From: CBDDGJ01 sp965199285
GTDB taxonomy: Bacteria > Pseudomonadota > Alphaproteobacteria > RS24
Reading direction: 5' to 3'
Length of the DNA: 64,000 nucleotides
Assembly (NCBI GenBank): GCA_965199285.1
Contig: OZ240687.1
Coordinates: 434,001-498,000, forward strand
The position numbers and the translations under genes are program-made. Of the stretch, positions 34,606 to 44,168 are shown piece by piece. Under the pieces are notes generated by a model. It did not search any database, was not told where the DNA came from, and saw only the letters and a program-made list of their open reading frames with translations. Numbering within the stretch: the stretch's first letter is position 1; each line of letters begins with the position of its first letter.

Positions 34606-35280
34606 ATGAAAGGGTTTTACAATATAAAAAAACATGTCATAAAAACAATAATGCGCCAACTCACCATTACATCCGAATTTCCAAATGGGCTTTCCCCTAA
34701 GGGACAGCAAACAGTGATTAACATTTTAGAAACCGCCCGCAATCTTTTTATCGAAGAAGGCTATAGTGCTTTTTCAATCAATCGAGTTTCCGAGGAAACC
34801 GGATTGGCACGTGGCAATATCACTTATTATTTTCCCAATCGCAAAGCTCTATTGCAGACTCTCTTGCAAGCGGTAATTGCTGGCTATATGGATATTTTTG
34901 ACGAAATTGTCGAAAACCCACAGCAATCGGCAACTGAAAAATTAGAGGCCATTATGCGGTTGATTTTAACCGATATGGGAACCAAGGAAACATCGCGCTT
35001 CTTCCCTGAGCTTTGGGCATTGGCGGGTCACAATGAGGATGCCGCAACGGAAATGCAGAAATTATATGAATCTGCACGCAAGCATATGAATATGCTGATT
35101 GCCGAAATTAATCCGGCGTTCACCGTGCAACAGCGCGAAGATTTAGCACTTTTTATTTCTGCTGCAATGGAAGGCCAAACCCCGTTTATCGGCTATGGCC
35201 GTACCTATCAAGCGCGACTGGAATCTGTGACCGATATTGCCGTTCAGATTTTAATGGCCGCTATTTGTAAAAGCAAGTAG
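34606..35280 (+). CDS. TetR-family transcriptional regulator
   Basis: Up to 224 residues. The TetR helix-turn-helix is clear: VINILETARNLFIEEGYSAFSINRVSEETGLARGNITYYFPNRKALLQTLL. An internal ATG at 34651 (giving 209 residues) is an equally possible start; neither has a strong ribosome-binding site. It is divergent from the second TTQ operon with about 106 bp between the starts, making it the likely local repressor or activator. Ligand unknown. Confidence 0.87.
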   Translation: MKGFYNIKKHVIKTIMRQLTITSEFPNGLSPKGQQTVINILETARNLFIEEGYSAFSINRVSEETGLARGNITYYFPNRKALLQTLLQAVIAGYMDIFDEIVENPQQSATEKLEAIMRLILTDMGTKETSRFFPELWALAGHNEDAATEMQKLYESARKHMNMLIAEINPAFTVQQREDLALFISAAMEGQTPFIGYGRTYQARLESVTDIAVQILMAAICKSK

Positions 35281-35495
35281 TGTAAAAGTTGCTGACTTGA
35301 CTTTACGAAGAATAAGCTAATTCAAAATCTATAAAAATGGTTAAAAACATAATTTAAACAGAGTGATAATCTATAAATAAAAGAGATCATATCACGAACA
35401 GGAAGGTCACATTTACAAATGGCCAAACCACCATAAACTGTGATATGCCCTGCATATAGTTGCGGACAATAAGGACAGCGATGTTTATTTCGTAG
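35281..35495. other. gene-free 215-bp spacer
   Basis: AT-rich sequence after the TetR gene and before the convergent stop of the hydrolase. No convincing hairpin with T-run, reading frame or RNA gene was seen. Confidence 0.4.
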
Positions 35496-36494
35496 TTACT
35501 TCGCAAAAACGCCATCATGGACAATATGCGTATCAGGATAGCTTACCGACCAATCTTGCAACCAAGCTGGTTCGGCTTGAAATGCGGTTCCGTCCTGCAT
35601 TATATAAACGGCTGGAAACCCACCCGATGATGTGAGCTTACCGTCTTTGATCTGCTTCAGTGTATCTAGCAGTAATTCCAAATCATCCCGTGATTTGGCT
35701 GGAATAACCCCGTCCGCATTACTATGCGCCCCGCGAAAAACCGTTTGCGGCATATCAGCGCTCACGCGCAATATTTTTTCTGTCGTTTGGGTATAATCTC
35801 CCATACTAGCGGTTGGTGTTATAGCAAAGATGAAGCCCGTCGATGTCAGGAAGTCACCCGTAAACATGGTCTCGCGTTCCATATCATAAAGTGATACAGA
35901 ATTATCCGTATGCCCCGGCGTATAAAGAAGCTGTAATTGTCGCCCCCCAAGATCGATAATCGAACCAGGTTTTATCCATTCTGTTACGTTCCAAACCGGC
36001 GTTTCTAACCCTTCAAGCGCACCAAGATATTGCCCCCATGTCAATGTTAAGGTATCGCCTTCTGCTTGTTCCCGAATATGCGGCAAATCGATAATTGCCA
36101 GATTTTCCCATGTCCCCTGCCCCGTATGATCATAGTGAAAATGTGACGGCATAAATGTAACCGGTAAATTGGTCAACACGTCAACAACAGACCGAATATC
36201 ATAATGCCCTATGCCTGCATCAAATAAAAGCGCGCGGTCATTACCTAAAATAAGATAGTTAAAATTATAAAGCTGCGAGTGTGGTTCAGCAATCGCAAAG
36301 GTTTTTTCATCCAGCATCACAACGACAAAATAATTTCCAAACGCGATGCCGCCTTCAATCACCGCCCCTTCTTTAAGAGGCGGTACCGGTTCACCTGTTG
36401 CCATGAGCGGGAATAAAATACGATGGCGCTGGTCAATCGCAATCCCTAAGCCGAGAATAATAATCAGTGCCACAAACAACGCATATTTTTTCAT
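35496..36494 (-). CDS. metallo-beta-lactamase-fold hydrolase, membrane-anchored or exported
   Basis: 332 residues with an N-terminal hydrophobic segment (residues 4-22). Metal-binding motif HFHYDHTG at about 140, second His in YTPGHTDNS, Asp in FTGDFLTS and distal His in FRGAHSNAD. This is the class B/glyoxalase II-like binuclear zinc fold. Substrate cannot be assigned; possibilities include thioesters, lactones or phosphoesters. It stands alone, between the TetR gene and a tRNA, so context does not help. Confidence 0.8.
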   Translation of the reverse strand: MKKYALFVALIIILGLGIAIDQRHRILFPLMATGEPVPPLKEGAVIEGGIAFGNYFVVVMLDEKTFAIAEPHSQLYNFNYLILGNDRALLFDAGIGHYDIRSVVDVLTNLPVTFMPSHFHYDHTGQGTWENLAIIDLPHIREQAEGDTLTLTWGQYLGALEGLETPVWNVTEWIKPGSIIDLGGRQLQLLYTPGHTDNSVSLYDMERETMFTGDFLTSTGFIFAITPTASMGDYTQTTEKILRVSADMPQTVFRGAHSNADGVIPAKSRDDLELLLDTLKQIKDGKLTSSGGFPAVYIMQDGTAFQAEPAWLQDWSVSYPDTHIVHDGVFAK

Positions 36495-36612
36495 AACCCT
36501 ATCCTTTCTCCGATATGGTTAAAATGATACACCTATACAGGTTCAAAGTACAATAGTTATAATCTTGTTTTCGCGAGTTACAAATTTGGAAAAGTGGCAG
36601 GATTTGGAAAAA

Positions 36613-36689
36613 TGGCGGGAGTGACGGGACTCGAACCCGCGGCCTCTGGCGTGACAGGCCAGCGCTCTAACCAACTGAGCTACACCCCC
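36613..36689 (-). tRNA. tRNA-Asp (anticodon GTC)
   Basis: The reverse complement folds as a 77-nt tRNA: acceptor GGGGGTG paired with CACTCCC (one G-T pair), D arm AGCTCAGTTGGTTAGAGC, anticodon stem CTGGC/GCCAG with loop CTGTCAC (anticodon GTC), T arm CGGGTTCGAGTCCCG, and an encoded CCA end. Anticodon GTC reads Asp codons. Confidence 0.97.
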
Positions 36690-36796
36690 AAATCGATATT
36701 TGTCTTTATCAATATGTCGGTGCATAGCATCTAATCTGCCTTGCGAATTGTGTCAAGTTGAAAATCAAATATACAATTTGATGACAGCTGCCTGAA

Positions 36797-37168
36797 TTAA
36801 AGATAAGTGAGCATTTGCCGAAATATATCTTCATAACTGGTTGCCAGCACACATCGTCCATCCTTAAAATCGGCGGTAAAACAAATAAGCGGCAGGCTCT
36901 GCCCTAAACTCATAGAGATAATTCGCCCCTTCACACCATAGAGATTATGGTGAACCGCACCGGCGTGAAAGCGATTTAGGGTATCCATATCTGCTTCCTC
37001 AATATGCAGAATATTTTGAATAGGAATGGTCTCGCCAAAATCCGGCTTGGCTTTTGTCTTTAGACGAAACAGCCCAAAATCATATTGCCCCTCGCCTGCC
37101 AAAAAATCACCGGCATGGATGATGAGTTTCCCTTGCGAAAGCCCCTGATTGCCACGAATACCAAACAT
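36797..37168 (-). CDS. conserved-looking hypothetical protein
   Basis: 123 residues, not recognised. It is soluble, beta-rich in appearance, with no signal peptide or membrane segment. Notable stretches are GKLIIHAGDFLAGEG, GETIPIQNILHIEEAD and GQSLPLICFTADFKDGRCVLA. It starts 2 bp after the thioesterase gene ends on the same strand, so it is probably translated with tesB; this supports it being a real gene. No function is proposed. Confidence 0.65.
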   Translation of the reverse strand: MFGIRGNQGLSQGKLIIHAGDFLAGEGQYDFGLFRLKTKAKPDFGETIPIQNILHIEEADMDTLNRFHAGAVHHNLYGVKGRIISMSLGQSLPLICFTADFKDGRCVLATSYEDIFRQMLTYL

Positions 37169-37170
37169 GA

Positions 37171-38028
37171 TTAATCATGCACGCGAATAAGCCCTTCTTG
37201 TGCCGCCGAGCAAATCAGCTTGCCGTCGCGGGTAAAGAAATGACCAAAATTCATCCCCCGTCCCCCAGCAGAGGAAGGGCTGTCTTGGACATAAAGCATC
37301 CACTCATCCGCCTTAAAGGGATGATAAAACCACATTGCATGATCAAGACTGGCGGATTGCAATTTGGGGTTCATATAGCTAAGCGCATGCGGACGCAAAC
37401 ATGTATCAAGCAAAGTCGTATCCGAAATATAAGCCAGCATGACTTGATTAATATCGACCGCATCGGGCATGCCGGCATCTGCCTTCATCCACACCATTTG
37501 ATTGGGTTTAGATTTTTCAGGGCGAAACATATCTTTGGGGTCAACAGGGCGGATTTCAAATGGTTTTTTGCGTAAAAAACTATCCTTAAATTCAGCGCTT
37601 ATTTTATCCGCGACCGCTTCGCGCAATTCGGTTTCGGTGGGCAAATCTTCTGGTGGCGGCGCATCGGGCATGGATATTTGATGCTCATAACCGGTTTCGG
37701 GGGTTTGAAAACTCACCGCCATATTAAAAATCTGCTTCCCATGCTGCACCGCAATCACCCGCCGGCTGGCAAAACTACGACCATCGCGGGCGCGGTCAAC
37801 TTCATAAATAATTGGCGTATTGGGATCACCAGCGCGGAGAAAATAAGAATGAAAACTATGGCAAATTAAATCATCAACCGTATGACAGGCGGCGCTTAGG
37901 GCTTGCCCCATCACCTGCCCGCCAAACACGCGCTGGCGATTTTCTTGCGGACTATCGCCGCGAAACAGGTTCACCTCCAGTCGCTCTAATTGTAATTGGG
38001 TGAGCAACTCAGTGAGCGTCATATCCAT
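37171..38028 (-). CDS. tesB: acyl-CoA thioesterase II
   Basis: 285 residues forming a double hot-dog fold. Family segments: LFRGDSPQENRQRVFGGQVMGQAL, HSFHSYFLRAGDPNTPIIYEVDRARDGRSFASRRV, and in the second half the catalytic region SLDHAMWFYHPF with Asp, and SSAGGRGMNFGHFFTRDG with Gln/Ser-Thr network. TesB hydrolyses medium- and long-chain acyl-CoA to free acid. The start codon overlaps the last base of the upstream glutathione transferase gene. Confidence 0.92.
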   Translation of the reverse strand: MDMTLTELLTQLQLERLEVNLFRGDSPQENRQRVFGGQVMGQALSAACHTVDDLICHSFHSYFLRAGDPNTPIIYEVDRARDGRSFASRRVIAVQHGKQIFNMAVSFQTPETGYEHQISMPDAPPPEDLPTETELREAVADKISAEFKDSFLRKKPFEIRPVDPKDMFRPEKSKPNQMVWMKADAGMPDAVDINQVMLAYISDTTLLDTCLRPHALSYMNPKLQSASLDHAMWFYHPFKADEWMLYVQDSPSSAGGRGMNFGHFFTRDGKLICSAAQEGLIRVHD

Positions 38029-38744
38029 TAGCGCGCCTTTTGATTAAATAATATGGCGCGGGCTTTTTCAGCTTCCTTGCTTTTATCGCCAAGCGTGCCA
38101 CGGCGCAAATCCAACCCCATCGCAAAGCCACGTTTCACGGCAGGCCGTTCGCCAACCCGCGCAAACCATTTCTTGAGATTAGGAAAATCTTTCAAATCCT
38201 GCCCCTGATTTTGGTAAGGCACAATCCAGCCCCAACACGCCATATCGGCGATTGAATAACGACCCGCCAGAAAATCACGTCCTTTAAGGCGTTTATTCAT
38301 CACCCCATAAAGGCGGTTGACTTCATTAGTGTAGCGGTCAATCCCATATTTGATTTTGCGCGGCGCATATTGTCGGAAATGATGCGCTTGCCCTGCCATG
38401 GGTCCAAGCCCGCCCATTTGCCAAAACAGCCATTCATCGACCTGCACCCGTTCGCGTTCACGAAGCGGATAAAATTTTCCGGTCTTACGCCCTAAATATT
38501 GCAAAATCGCCCCACTTTCAAAAACCGAAATCGGTTTATTGCCGGGACCATTTGGGTCGACAATCGCGGGCATTCTATTATTGGGGGCGATTTTCAAAAA
38601 ATTGCGCTTAAACTGGTCGCCAATGCCAATATTGACCGGCTTTAATTCATAAGGCAGGCCACATTCTTCCAGCATAATGGAAACTTTCCAGCCATTTGGG
38701 GTTGGCCAATAATATAATTCAATCGGTTTTTGGGGTTTTGCCAT
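38028..38744 (-). CDS. glutathione S-transferase (YfcG/Ure2p-like)
   Basis: 238 residues: N-terminal thioredoxin-like domain LYYWPTPNGWKVSIMLEECGLPYELKPVNI with the Pro-Asn pair typical of nu-class/Ure2p-like enzymes, ESGAILQYL for glutathione binding, and a helical C-terminal domain with SIADMACWGWI. These enzymes reduce disulfides or organic peroxides with glutathione. It follows sufA by 9 bp, so expression may be tied to iron-sulfur stress. Length and motifs are complete. Confidence 0.9.
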   Translation of the reverse strand: MAKPQKPIELYYWPTPNGWKVSIMLEECGLPYELKPVNIGIGDQFKRNFLKIAPNNRMPAIVDPNGPGNKPISVFESGAILQYLGRKTGKFYPLRERERVQVDEWLFWQMGGLGPMAGQAHHFRQYAPRKIKYGIDRYTNEVNRLYGVMNKRLKGRDFLAGRYSIADMACWGWIVPYQNQGQDLKDFPNLKKWFARVGERPAVKRGFAMGLDLRRGTLGDKSKEAEKARAILFNQKAR

Positions 38745-38753
38745 ATTTATCTC

Positions 38754-39125
38754 CTAATCTAAGCTTTGAGCGGGTTCAATCGTAACACTTTCGCCGCAGC
38801 CGCACGCATCGGTCTGGTTGGGATTATCAAAAGTAAAGCCAGATGATAATTTTTCAACCCTGTAATCCATACGCGTACCAAGCAAGAACAGCACCGCTTT
38901 CGCATCAATTAAAATACGCACGCCTTTATCTTCCACTTCTTCATCAAGGGTATTTTTTTCGGCCGCATATTCCATTGTATATTCCATGCCCGCGCAGCCG
39001 CCATTCTTCACCCCGACGCGGATACCGATAGCGTCTTTTTCAGCATGTTCCATAATATGCTTCACGCGCGCCGCCGCCTGTTCTGTTAAGGTTACGATTT
39101 TTGGTCTTTCAAGAATTTGTTGCAT
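38754..39125 (-). CDS. sufA: A-type iron-sulfur carrier (SufA/ErpA-like)
   Basis: 123 residues with the A-type carrier signature: first cluster Cys in VGVKNGGCAGMEYT and the C-terminal pair in TDACGCGESV. A long N-terminal helix (LTEQAAARVKHIMEHA) is standard. It receives Fe-S clusters from SufBCD and hands them to target proteins. It is the penultimate suf gene in this operon, 32 bp after sufT. Confidence 0.9.
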   Translation of the reverse strand: MQQILERPKIVTLTEQAAARVKHIMEHAEKDAIGIRVGVKNGGCAGMEYTMEYAAEKNTLDEEVEDKGVRILIDAKAVLFLLGTRMDYRVEKLSSGFTFDNPNQTDACGCGESVTIEPAQSLD

Positions 39126-39157
39126 GTTAACTTATCTTTCCACTTTCAATCATGCCA

Positions 39158-39544
39158 TCAAAACATATTCAACGCAACCCGCGCTTCATCTGACATCCGG
39201 CTTGGCTCCCATGGCGGATCAAATGTCATATGCACCCGCACATCCCCCACCCCATCGATGGAGCGCACCGCATCTTCAACCCAAACCGGCATATGCTCCG
39301 CGACCGGACAACCTGGTGCGGTCAGGGTCATATCAATCTCAACGTCGCGCTCCTTATTGACATCAACCTTATAGATAAGCCCCAACTCATAAATATCAAC
39401 CGGAATTTCAGGGTCATAGACGCTTTTTAACGCGCCGATAATATCATCGGTAAGCGCCTGCAAATCAGGTGATAAATCCTCATAAGCAACCGCCCCATCG
39501 CTATGTTGGCTTTGTTCTTCCACATTATTTATGTCATCATCCAT
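39158..39544 (-). CDS. sufT: SufT/MIP18-family (DUF59) iron-sulfur assembly factor
   Basis: About 128 residues. After an acidic N-terminal tail (MDDDINNVEEQ) lies a DUF59 domain: VYDPEIPVDIYELGLIYKV, DMTLTAPGCPVAEHMP and VRVHMTFDPPWEPSRMSDEAR. SufT promotes maturation of [4Fe-4S] proteins. ATG at 39544 is used; a GTG three codons upstream is possible. The fold is that of PaaD's N-terminal half at 10074, but without the zinc ribbon. Confidence 0.9.
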   Translation of the reverse strand: MDDDINNVEEQSQHSDGAVAYEDLSPDLQALTDDIIGALKSVYDPEIPVDIYELGLIYKVDVNKERDVEIDMTLTAPGCPVAEHMPVWVEDAVRSIDGVGDVRVHMTFDPPWEPSRMSDEARVALNMF

Positions 39545-39567
39545 GCTTATCACTTAAAATTTACCAC

Positions 39568-40785
39568 TTAAAAAAACCTAATCGCTTTATCCAATGCTTT
39601 GACGAAGAGGGCAAGCTCTTCTTCGCAATTATAAAAGGCAAAGCTCGCCCGCGTGGTGGCGCTAACGCCAAGCGCCTCCATAAGCGGCTGGGCGCAATGA
39701 TGCCCAGCGCGGACCGCAACCCCTTCACGATCCATAATCATCGCCAAATCATGCGGATGCACGCCTTCCACACTAAAAGAGAGGACTGCTTTTTTATTGT
39801 CGCAATCGCCATGAATGTGCACTTTATTCATCTCTCGCACCGCCTCTGTCGCAATATTTAAGAGCGTCGCCTCATGCGCCTGCGCGGCAGGCTCATCTAA
39901 TTTTTGAATATAATCTATCGCCGCCTTCAAACCAATCGCTTCAATAATCGGGGGGGTTCCCGCTTCAAAGCGATGTGGTACATCACCATAGGTTACAGTT
40001 TCAGTCATCACCTCGCGGATCATTTCGCCGCCCCCACGATAGGGACGCATCTCTTCGAGCAAATCGGTTTTGCCATATAAAATACCGATACCGGTAGGAC
40101 CATAGAGTTTATGACCAGAAAACACATAAAAATCAGCATTCATGGCCTGAACATCACGCGCTTCATGGACAACGCCCTGACAGCCATCCACCAATATCGG
40201 AATATCAAAGCCATGCGCGGCAGTGATTATCTCCGCAAGCGGCGGGATAACGCCAAGCGCGTTTGACATTTGTGTCACCGCCACCATTTTCACTTTTGGC
40301 GATAGCATCGCGTGATAAGCGTGCATATCGAGATTGCCATCTTCTTTTATCGGCACAAATTTTAAGACCGCGCCATAGCGTTCGCGCAAAAAATGCCATG
40401 GCACAATATTGGCATGATGCTCAAGCAGAGTTAAAATAATTTCATCCCCTGCCTGAATACGCGGCGCTAAATAACTATCCGCTACCAGATTAATTGAATC
40501 CGTTGCGCCGGAGGTGAAAATAATATTTTTATCATCCGGTGCATTTATGAAATTACGCACCGCATGGCGCGCCTGTTCAAATTCATCTGTTGCTTTGTTG
40601 GAAAGATAATGCAAACCACGATGGACATTCGCATAGTTATGCAACTGCATCTGCTGCATCGCCTCAATTACAGCTTTCGGTTTTTGTGCCGAGGCTGCAT
40701 TATCAAGATAGACAAGGTTTTTGCCATAAGGCTTTTCTCCCAGAATGGGAAAATCTTGTCGGATCATATCCACCTGAAACCCCAT
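39568..40785 (-). CDS. sufS: cysteine desulfurase SufS (group II)
   Basis: 405 residues, PLP-dependent. Seen: YLDNAASAQKP, TSGATDSINLVA, PLP-binding His in LLEHHANIVPW, VDGCQGVVHE, Schiff-base Lys in VFSGHKLYGPTGIG and active-site Cys in RAGHHCAQPLM. It draws sulfur from cysteine as a persulfide for SufBCD. One base overlaps sufD. A second, IscS/NifS-like desulfurase is encoded earlier in the same operon. Confidence 0.94.
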   Translation of the reverse strand: MGFQVDMIRQDFPILGEKPYGKNLVYLDNAASAQKPKAVIEAMQQMQLHNYANVHRGLHYLSNKATDEFEQARHAVRNFINAPDDKNIIFTSGATDSINLVADSYLAPRIQAGDEIILTLLEHHANIVPWHFLRERYGAVLKFVPIKEDGNLDMHAYHAMLSPKVKMVAVTQMSNALGVIPPLAEIITAAHGFDIPILVDGCQGVVHEARDVQAMNADFYVFSGHKLYGPTGIGILYGKTDLLEEMRPYRGGGEMIREVMTETVTYGDVPHRFEAGTPPIIEAIGLKAAIDYIQKLDEPAAQAHEATLLNIATEAVREMNKVHIHGDCDNKKAVLSFSVEGVHPHDLAMIMDREGVAVRAGHHCAQPLMEALGVSATTRASFAFYNCEEELALFVKALDKAIRFF

Positions 40786-41939
40786 TACAGCATCTCTCTC
40801 AATTTATCTTCGCTGATGGTTTGTAAGGCTGCACCAATCGCTTCGCCCTCATACGCCGCAAATAAGGGAATAAGAAATGCTTTTAACAATAAATGCTGAG
40901 CTTGGCCCTTTTTAATCCCGCGACTGCGCAAATAAAACAATGCTTCTTCATCGAGCTTGCCGATGGTTGCCCCATGCGCACAGGCAACATCATCGGCATA
41001 AATTTCAAGCTCCGGTTTGATATTCATTTCTGCTCCATCCGCTAACATGAGCGCATCACATTTTTGGTTGGCTTCGACATATTGGGCATCGCGCGCGACA
41101 ATAATTTTACCCTGAAAGACCGCCCGCCCGTCTTCCTCAATGATTGTGCGGATCTGATTATCGCTATGACTATCTTGATGGTGATGGTGAATAAGGCTCG
41201 TAAAGTCGCTATGTTCGCCAGCCCCCGCAATAAGCCCCGCAAAAATATCTGCCCGCGCCTGCGCGCCTGTAAGCGATAGCCTGATGTCATGGCGTGCCAA
41301 TGGGCAATTAAGGCTAAGGTGATGATGCTGGACAGACGCTGAGGCCGCAACACGTCCACGAATTAGATTAACGCATTGCCCATCTCGTTGCAGGCTTATT
41401 AGACGCAATTTTGCGGTTTCAGAAAGCTCTAAATCAATCACATTGTTGATGTAAGAGGCGCTAGCAAAATCATGAATAATCACCGCATCTGCTCCTTCTT
41501 GCAACTGAATGCGGTGTCGGTAATGCGCCGCTATATCGCCGCTATAGGATAAATATAATTTATGCGTCCCTGCTGGTAATGATAAATCACACCCATCATC
41601 TAAAAGTGCCAGATTATAGGCTGGCATAGCTTCGGTTTCGGGCTGCCACTCTTGACTTTGTAAAATTGACTGAACCGGCGCATCCATTTTTCCATTATCG
41701 AAATGAATGGTTTGAAAGCCATCATCTTTGATCTGATCGGCAAATGGGAAAAGAGTGAATTGTGTAGGTGTGAGCGGACGGTCAAGCAAATGCGGCAAGT
41801 CCGTATAGTGCCAATTTTCTTGTCTTCGATTTGGCAACCCTTGGGTTTGAGCATATGCCAAAATCTCGCCGCGGTCCTGCCCTGCAAGTGGTACAAAATG
41901 ACTCTTTTTTTGCGTAAAAAATGTTGCGGAATCACGCAT
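40785..41939 (-). CDS. sufD: Fe-S scaffold component SufD
   Basis: 384 residues, beta-helix scaffold protein. The C-terminal part shows the family sequence GKIIVARDAQYVEANQKCDALML, GAEMNIKPELEIYADDVACAHGATIGKLDEEALFYLRSRGI and the terminal helix. The N-terminal half (to about 150) is divergent as usual. SufD pairs with SufB on two SufC ATPases. It overlaps sufC by 8 bp. Confidence 0.92.
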   Translation of the reverse strand: MRDSATFFTQKKSHFVPLAGQDRGEILAYAQTQGLPNRRQENWHYTDLPHLLDRPLTPTQFTLFPFADQIKDDGFQTIHFDNGKMDAPVQSILQSQEWQPETEAMPAYNLALLDDGCDLSLPAGTHKLYLSYSGDIAAHYRHRIQLQEGADAVIIHDFASASYINNVIDLELSETAKLRLISLQRDGQCVNLIRGRVAASASVQHHHLSLNCPLARHDIRLSLTGAQARADIFAGLIAGAGEHSDFTSLIHHHHQDSHSDNQIRTIIEEDGRAVFQGKIIVARDAQYVEANQKCDALMLADGAEMNIKPELEIYADDVACAHGATIGKLDEEALFYLRSRGIKKGQAQHLLLKAFLIPLFAAYEGEAIGAALQTISEDKLREML

Positions 41940-42696
41940 TCACAACCTCATCAATATAATCAGCATAGCCATTTTTCTCAAGCTCAAGCGCCAATCCGGC
42001 ATCCCCGGTTTTGACGATTTTCCCCGCCGCCATCACATGCACAATATCAGGTTTAATATAATCGAGCAGGCGCTGATAATGCGTAATCACCAGCATCGCA
42101 CGCTCAGGTGCGCGTAACTGGTTAACGCCGGTTGCGACGACTTTAAGCGCATCAATATCCAGCCCGCTATCGGTTTCATCCAAAATCGCCAAACGTGGTT
42201 CTAAGGCAGCCATTTGCAACACTTCATTGCGCTTTTTCTCACCGCCAGAAAAGCCGACATTTAACTGGCGCTTGAGCATATCATCAGCAAGCCCCAAGGC
42301 TTTTGCCTTATCGCGAATAAAGCGCAAAAAATCCGCTGCCGAAAGTTCCGCTTCACCACGCCCTTTACGAATGGCATTCACGGTTTCTTTCAAAAATGTC
42401 ATATTGGTCACACCGGGAATTTCAAGCGGATATTGAAAGGCCAGAAACAGACCCGCAATGGCGCGCTCTTCTGGTTCTAATTCCAGCAGATTTTGCCCGC
42501 CCAAAAGCACTTCACCTTTTGTAACCTCATAATCCTCACGCCCTGCTAATACATAAGATAGGGTCGATTTCCCTGACCCATTCGGCCCCATAATCGCATG
42601 CACCTCGCCTGCCTTAATGGTGAGGTTCACCCCATGCAAAATCTCAGCACCATCAATTTCGGCATGTAGATCTTTAATCTCAATAATCGCGCTCAT
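41932..42696 (-). CDS. sufC: ABC-type ATPase SufC
   Basis: 254 residues with Walker A GPNGSGKST, Q-loop FLAFQYPLEIPGV, ABC signature GFSGGEKKRNEV, Walker B LAILDETDSGLDID and switch His in VITHYQRLL. The FQYPLEIPGV segment and LDETDSGLD are SufC-specific. It drives conformational change of the SufBD scaffold. Overlaps sufB by 4 bp. Confidence 0.96.
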   Translation of the reverse strand: MSAIIEIKDLHAEIDGAEILHGVNLTIKAGEVHAIMGPNGSGKSTLSYVLAGREDYEVTKGEVLLGGQNLLELEPEERAIAGLFLAFQYPLEIPGVTNMTFLKETVNAIRKGRGEAELSAADFLRFIRDKAKALGLADDMLKRQLNVGFSGGEKKRNEVLQMAALEPRLAILDETDSGLDIDALKVVATGVNQLRAPERAMLVITHYQRLLDYIKPDIVHVMAAGKIVKTGDAGLALELEKNGYADYIDEVVNA

Positions 42697-44168
42697 CCGA
42701 CACTCCCTTCCAATGATATTTCAAGTAATTTTTGTGCTTCAACGGCAAACTCCATTGGCAATTTTTGTAGTACGTCTTTACAAAATCCATTCACGATAAG
42801 AGCCGTCGCCGCCTCTTCATCAAGACCGCGTTGGCGACAATAAAATAGCTGGTCATCACTGATTTTCGAGGTTGTCGCTTCATGCTCAATAATCGCACCC
42901 GCATTTTTGCTTTCAATATACGGCACCGTATATGCCGCACATTTATCGCCAATCAGCAGGCTATCGCATTGGGTGAAATTGCGAACACCGGCAGCTTTTT
43001 GATGCACATTTACCTGCCCGCGATAGACATTTGAACTCTTGCCCGCCGACACGCCTTTCGAGATAATCCGGCTGCTTGAGTTTTCCCCCAAATGCAGCAT
43101 TTTTGTACCGCTATCGACTTGCTGATAATTATTGGAAATGGCGATCGAATAAAACTCGCCCTTACTCTCACGCCCGCGCAAAATGCAAGAGGGGTATTTC
43201 CATGTCACCGCCGAACCGGTTTCGACTTGCGTCCAGCTAATATGCGACCGGTCGCCGCGACAATCGCCGCGCTTGGTGACAAAATTATAAACCCCGCCCT
43301 TGCCATCCTTATCACCAGGATACCAATTTTGCACAGTCGAATATTTTATTTCCGCATCTTCCAATGCCACCAGCTCAACCACTGCCGCGTGTAGCTGATG
43401 CTCATCGCGCATGGGCGCGGTGCAGCCTTCCAGATAGCTGACATAGCTGCCCTTGTCAGCAATCACTAAGGTTCGCTCAAATTGTCCGGTATTGGCTTGA
43501 TTAATTCGAAAATAAGTCGAAAGCTCCATCGGGCATTTCACCCCTGGCGGAATATAAACGAAACTCCCATCCGAAAAGACAGCAGAATTAAGCGCCGCAA
43601 AGAAATTATCCGCTTGCGGAACCACGCTGCCCAAATATTTGCGTACCAATTCCGGATGCTCTTTCACGGCTTCAGAAAACGAACAAAATATAACGCCGAC
43701 TTTTGCCAGCTCATCGCGAAAGGTTGTGCCGACCGAGACACTATCAAACACCGCATCAACCGCAACTTTCCGCACGCCAGCAAGGACTTCCTGCTCAACC
43801 AGTGGAATGCCCAATTTTTCATAAGTACGCAAAAGTTCGGGGTCAACCTCATCCAGCGATTTTGGTCCATCGGCCATCGATTTAGGGGCGGCATAATAAT
43901 GCAAATCCTGATAATCAATCGCTGGATAATCGACATATGCCCATTTCGGCTCGCTCATCAATAGCCAGCGCTGATAGGCTTCAAGCCGCCAGCTAAGCAA
44001 CCATTCTGGCTCTTCTTTCTTTTCAGAAATCAGCCGAATAATATCTTCATTCAAACCCTTAGGTGCAAGTTCTTGCTCAATATCTGTGGTGAAGCCATAT
44101 TTATATTGCTCAAGTTCCGAGACCTGTTCGACGGTTTCACGTTCAATACTATCTTTTACATTTTCCAT
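42693..44168 (-). CDS. sufB: Fe-S scaffold protein SufB
   Basis: 491 residues. Family motifs: YGFTTDIEQE, PKWAYVDYPAIDYQDLHYYAAPK, PPGVKCPMELSTYFRIN, YLEGCTAPMRDEHQLHAAVVEL, NWYPGD and CDSLLIGDKCAAYTVPYIE. The conserved C-terminal cysteine and FYCRQRGLDEE-stretch are present. SufB binds the nascent Fe-S cluster. Ends overlap both neighbours by a few bases. Confidence 0.96.
   Translation of the reverse strand: MENVKDSIERETVEQVSELEQYKYGFTTDIEQELAPKGLNEDIIRLISEKKEEPEWLLSWRLEAYQRWLLMSEPKWAYVDYPAIDYQDLHYYAAPKSMADGPKSLDEVDPELLRTYEKLGIPLVEQEVLAGVRKVAVDAVFDSVSVGTTFRDELAKVGVIFCSFSEAVKEHPELVRKYLGSVVPQADNFFAALNSAVFSDGSFVYIPPGVKCPMELSTYFRINQANTGQFERTLVIADKGSYVSYLEGCTAPMRDEHQLHAAVVELVALEDAEIKYSTVQNWYPGDKDGKGGVYNFVTKRGDCRGDRSHISWTQVETGSAVTWKYPSCILRGRESKGEFYSIAISNNYQQVDSGTKMLHLGENSSSRIISKGVSAGKSSNVYRGQVNVHQKAAGVRNFTQCDSLLIGDKCAAYTVPYIESKNAGAIIEHEATTSKISDDQLFYCRQRGLDEEAATALIVNGFCKDVLQKLPMEFAVEAQKLLEISLEGSVG

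Noticed and set aside
39158..39544. Second copy of paaD
   Set aside because: It has the DUF59 domain but no zinc ribbon and lies between sufS and sufA, so SufT is the better name.
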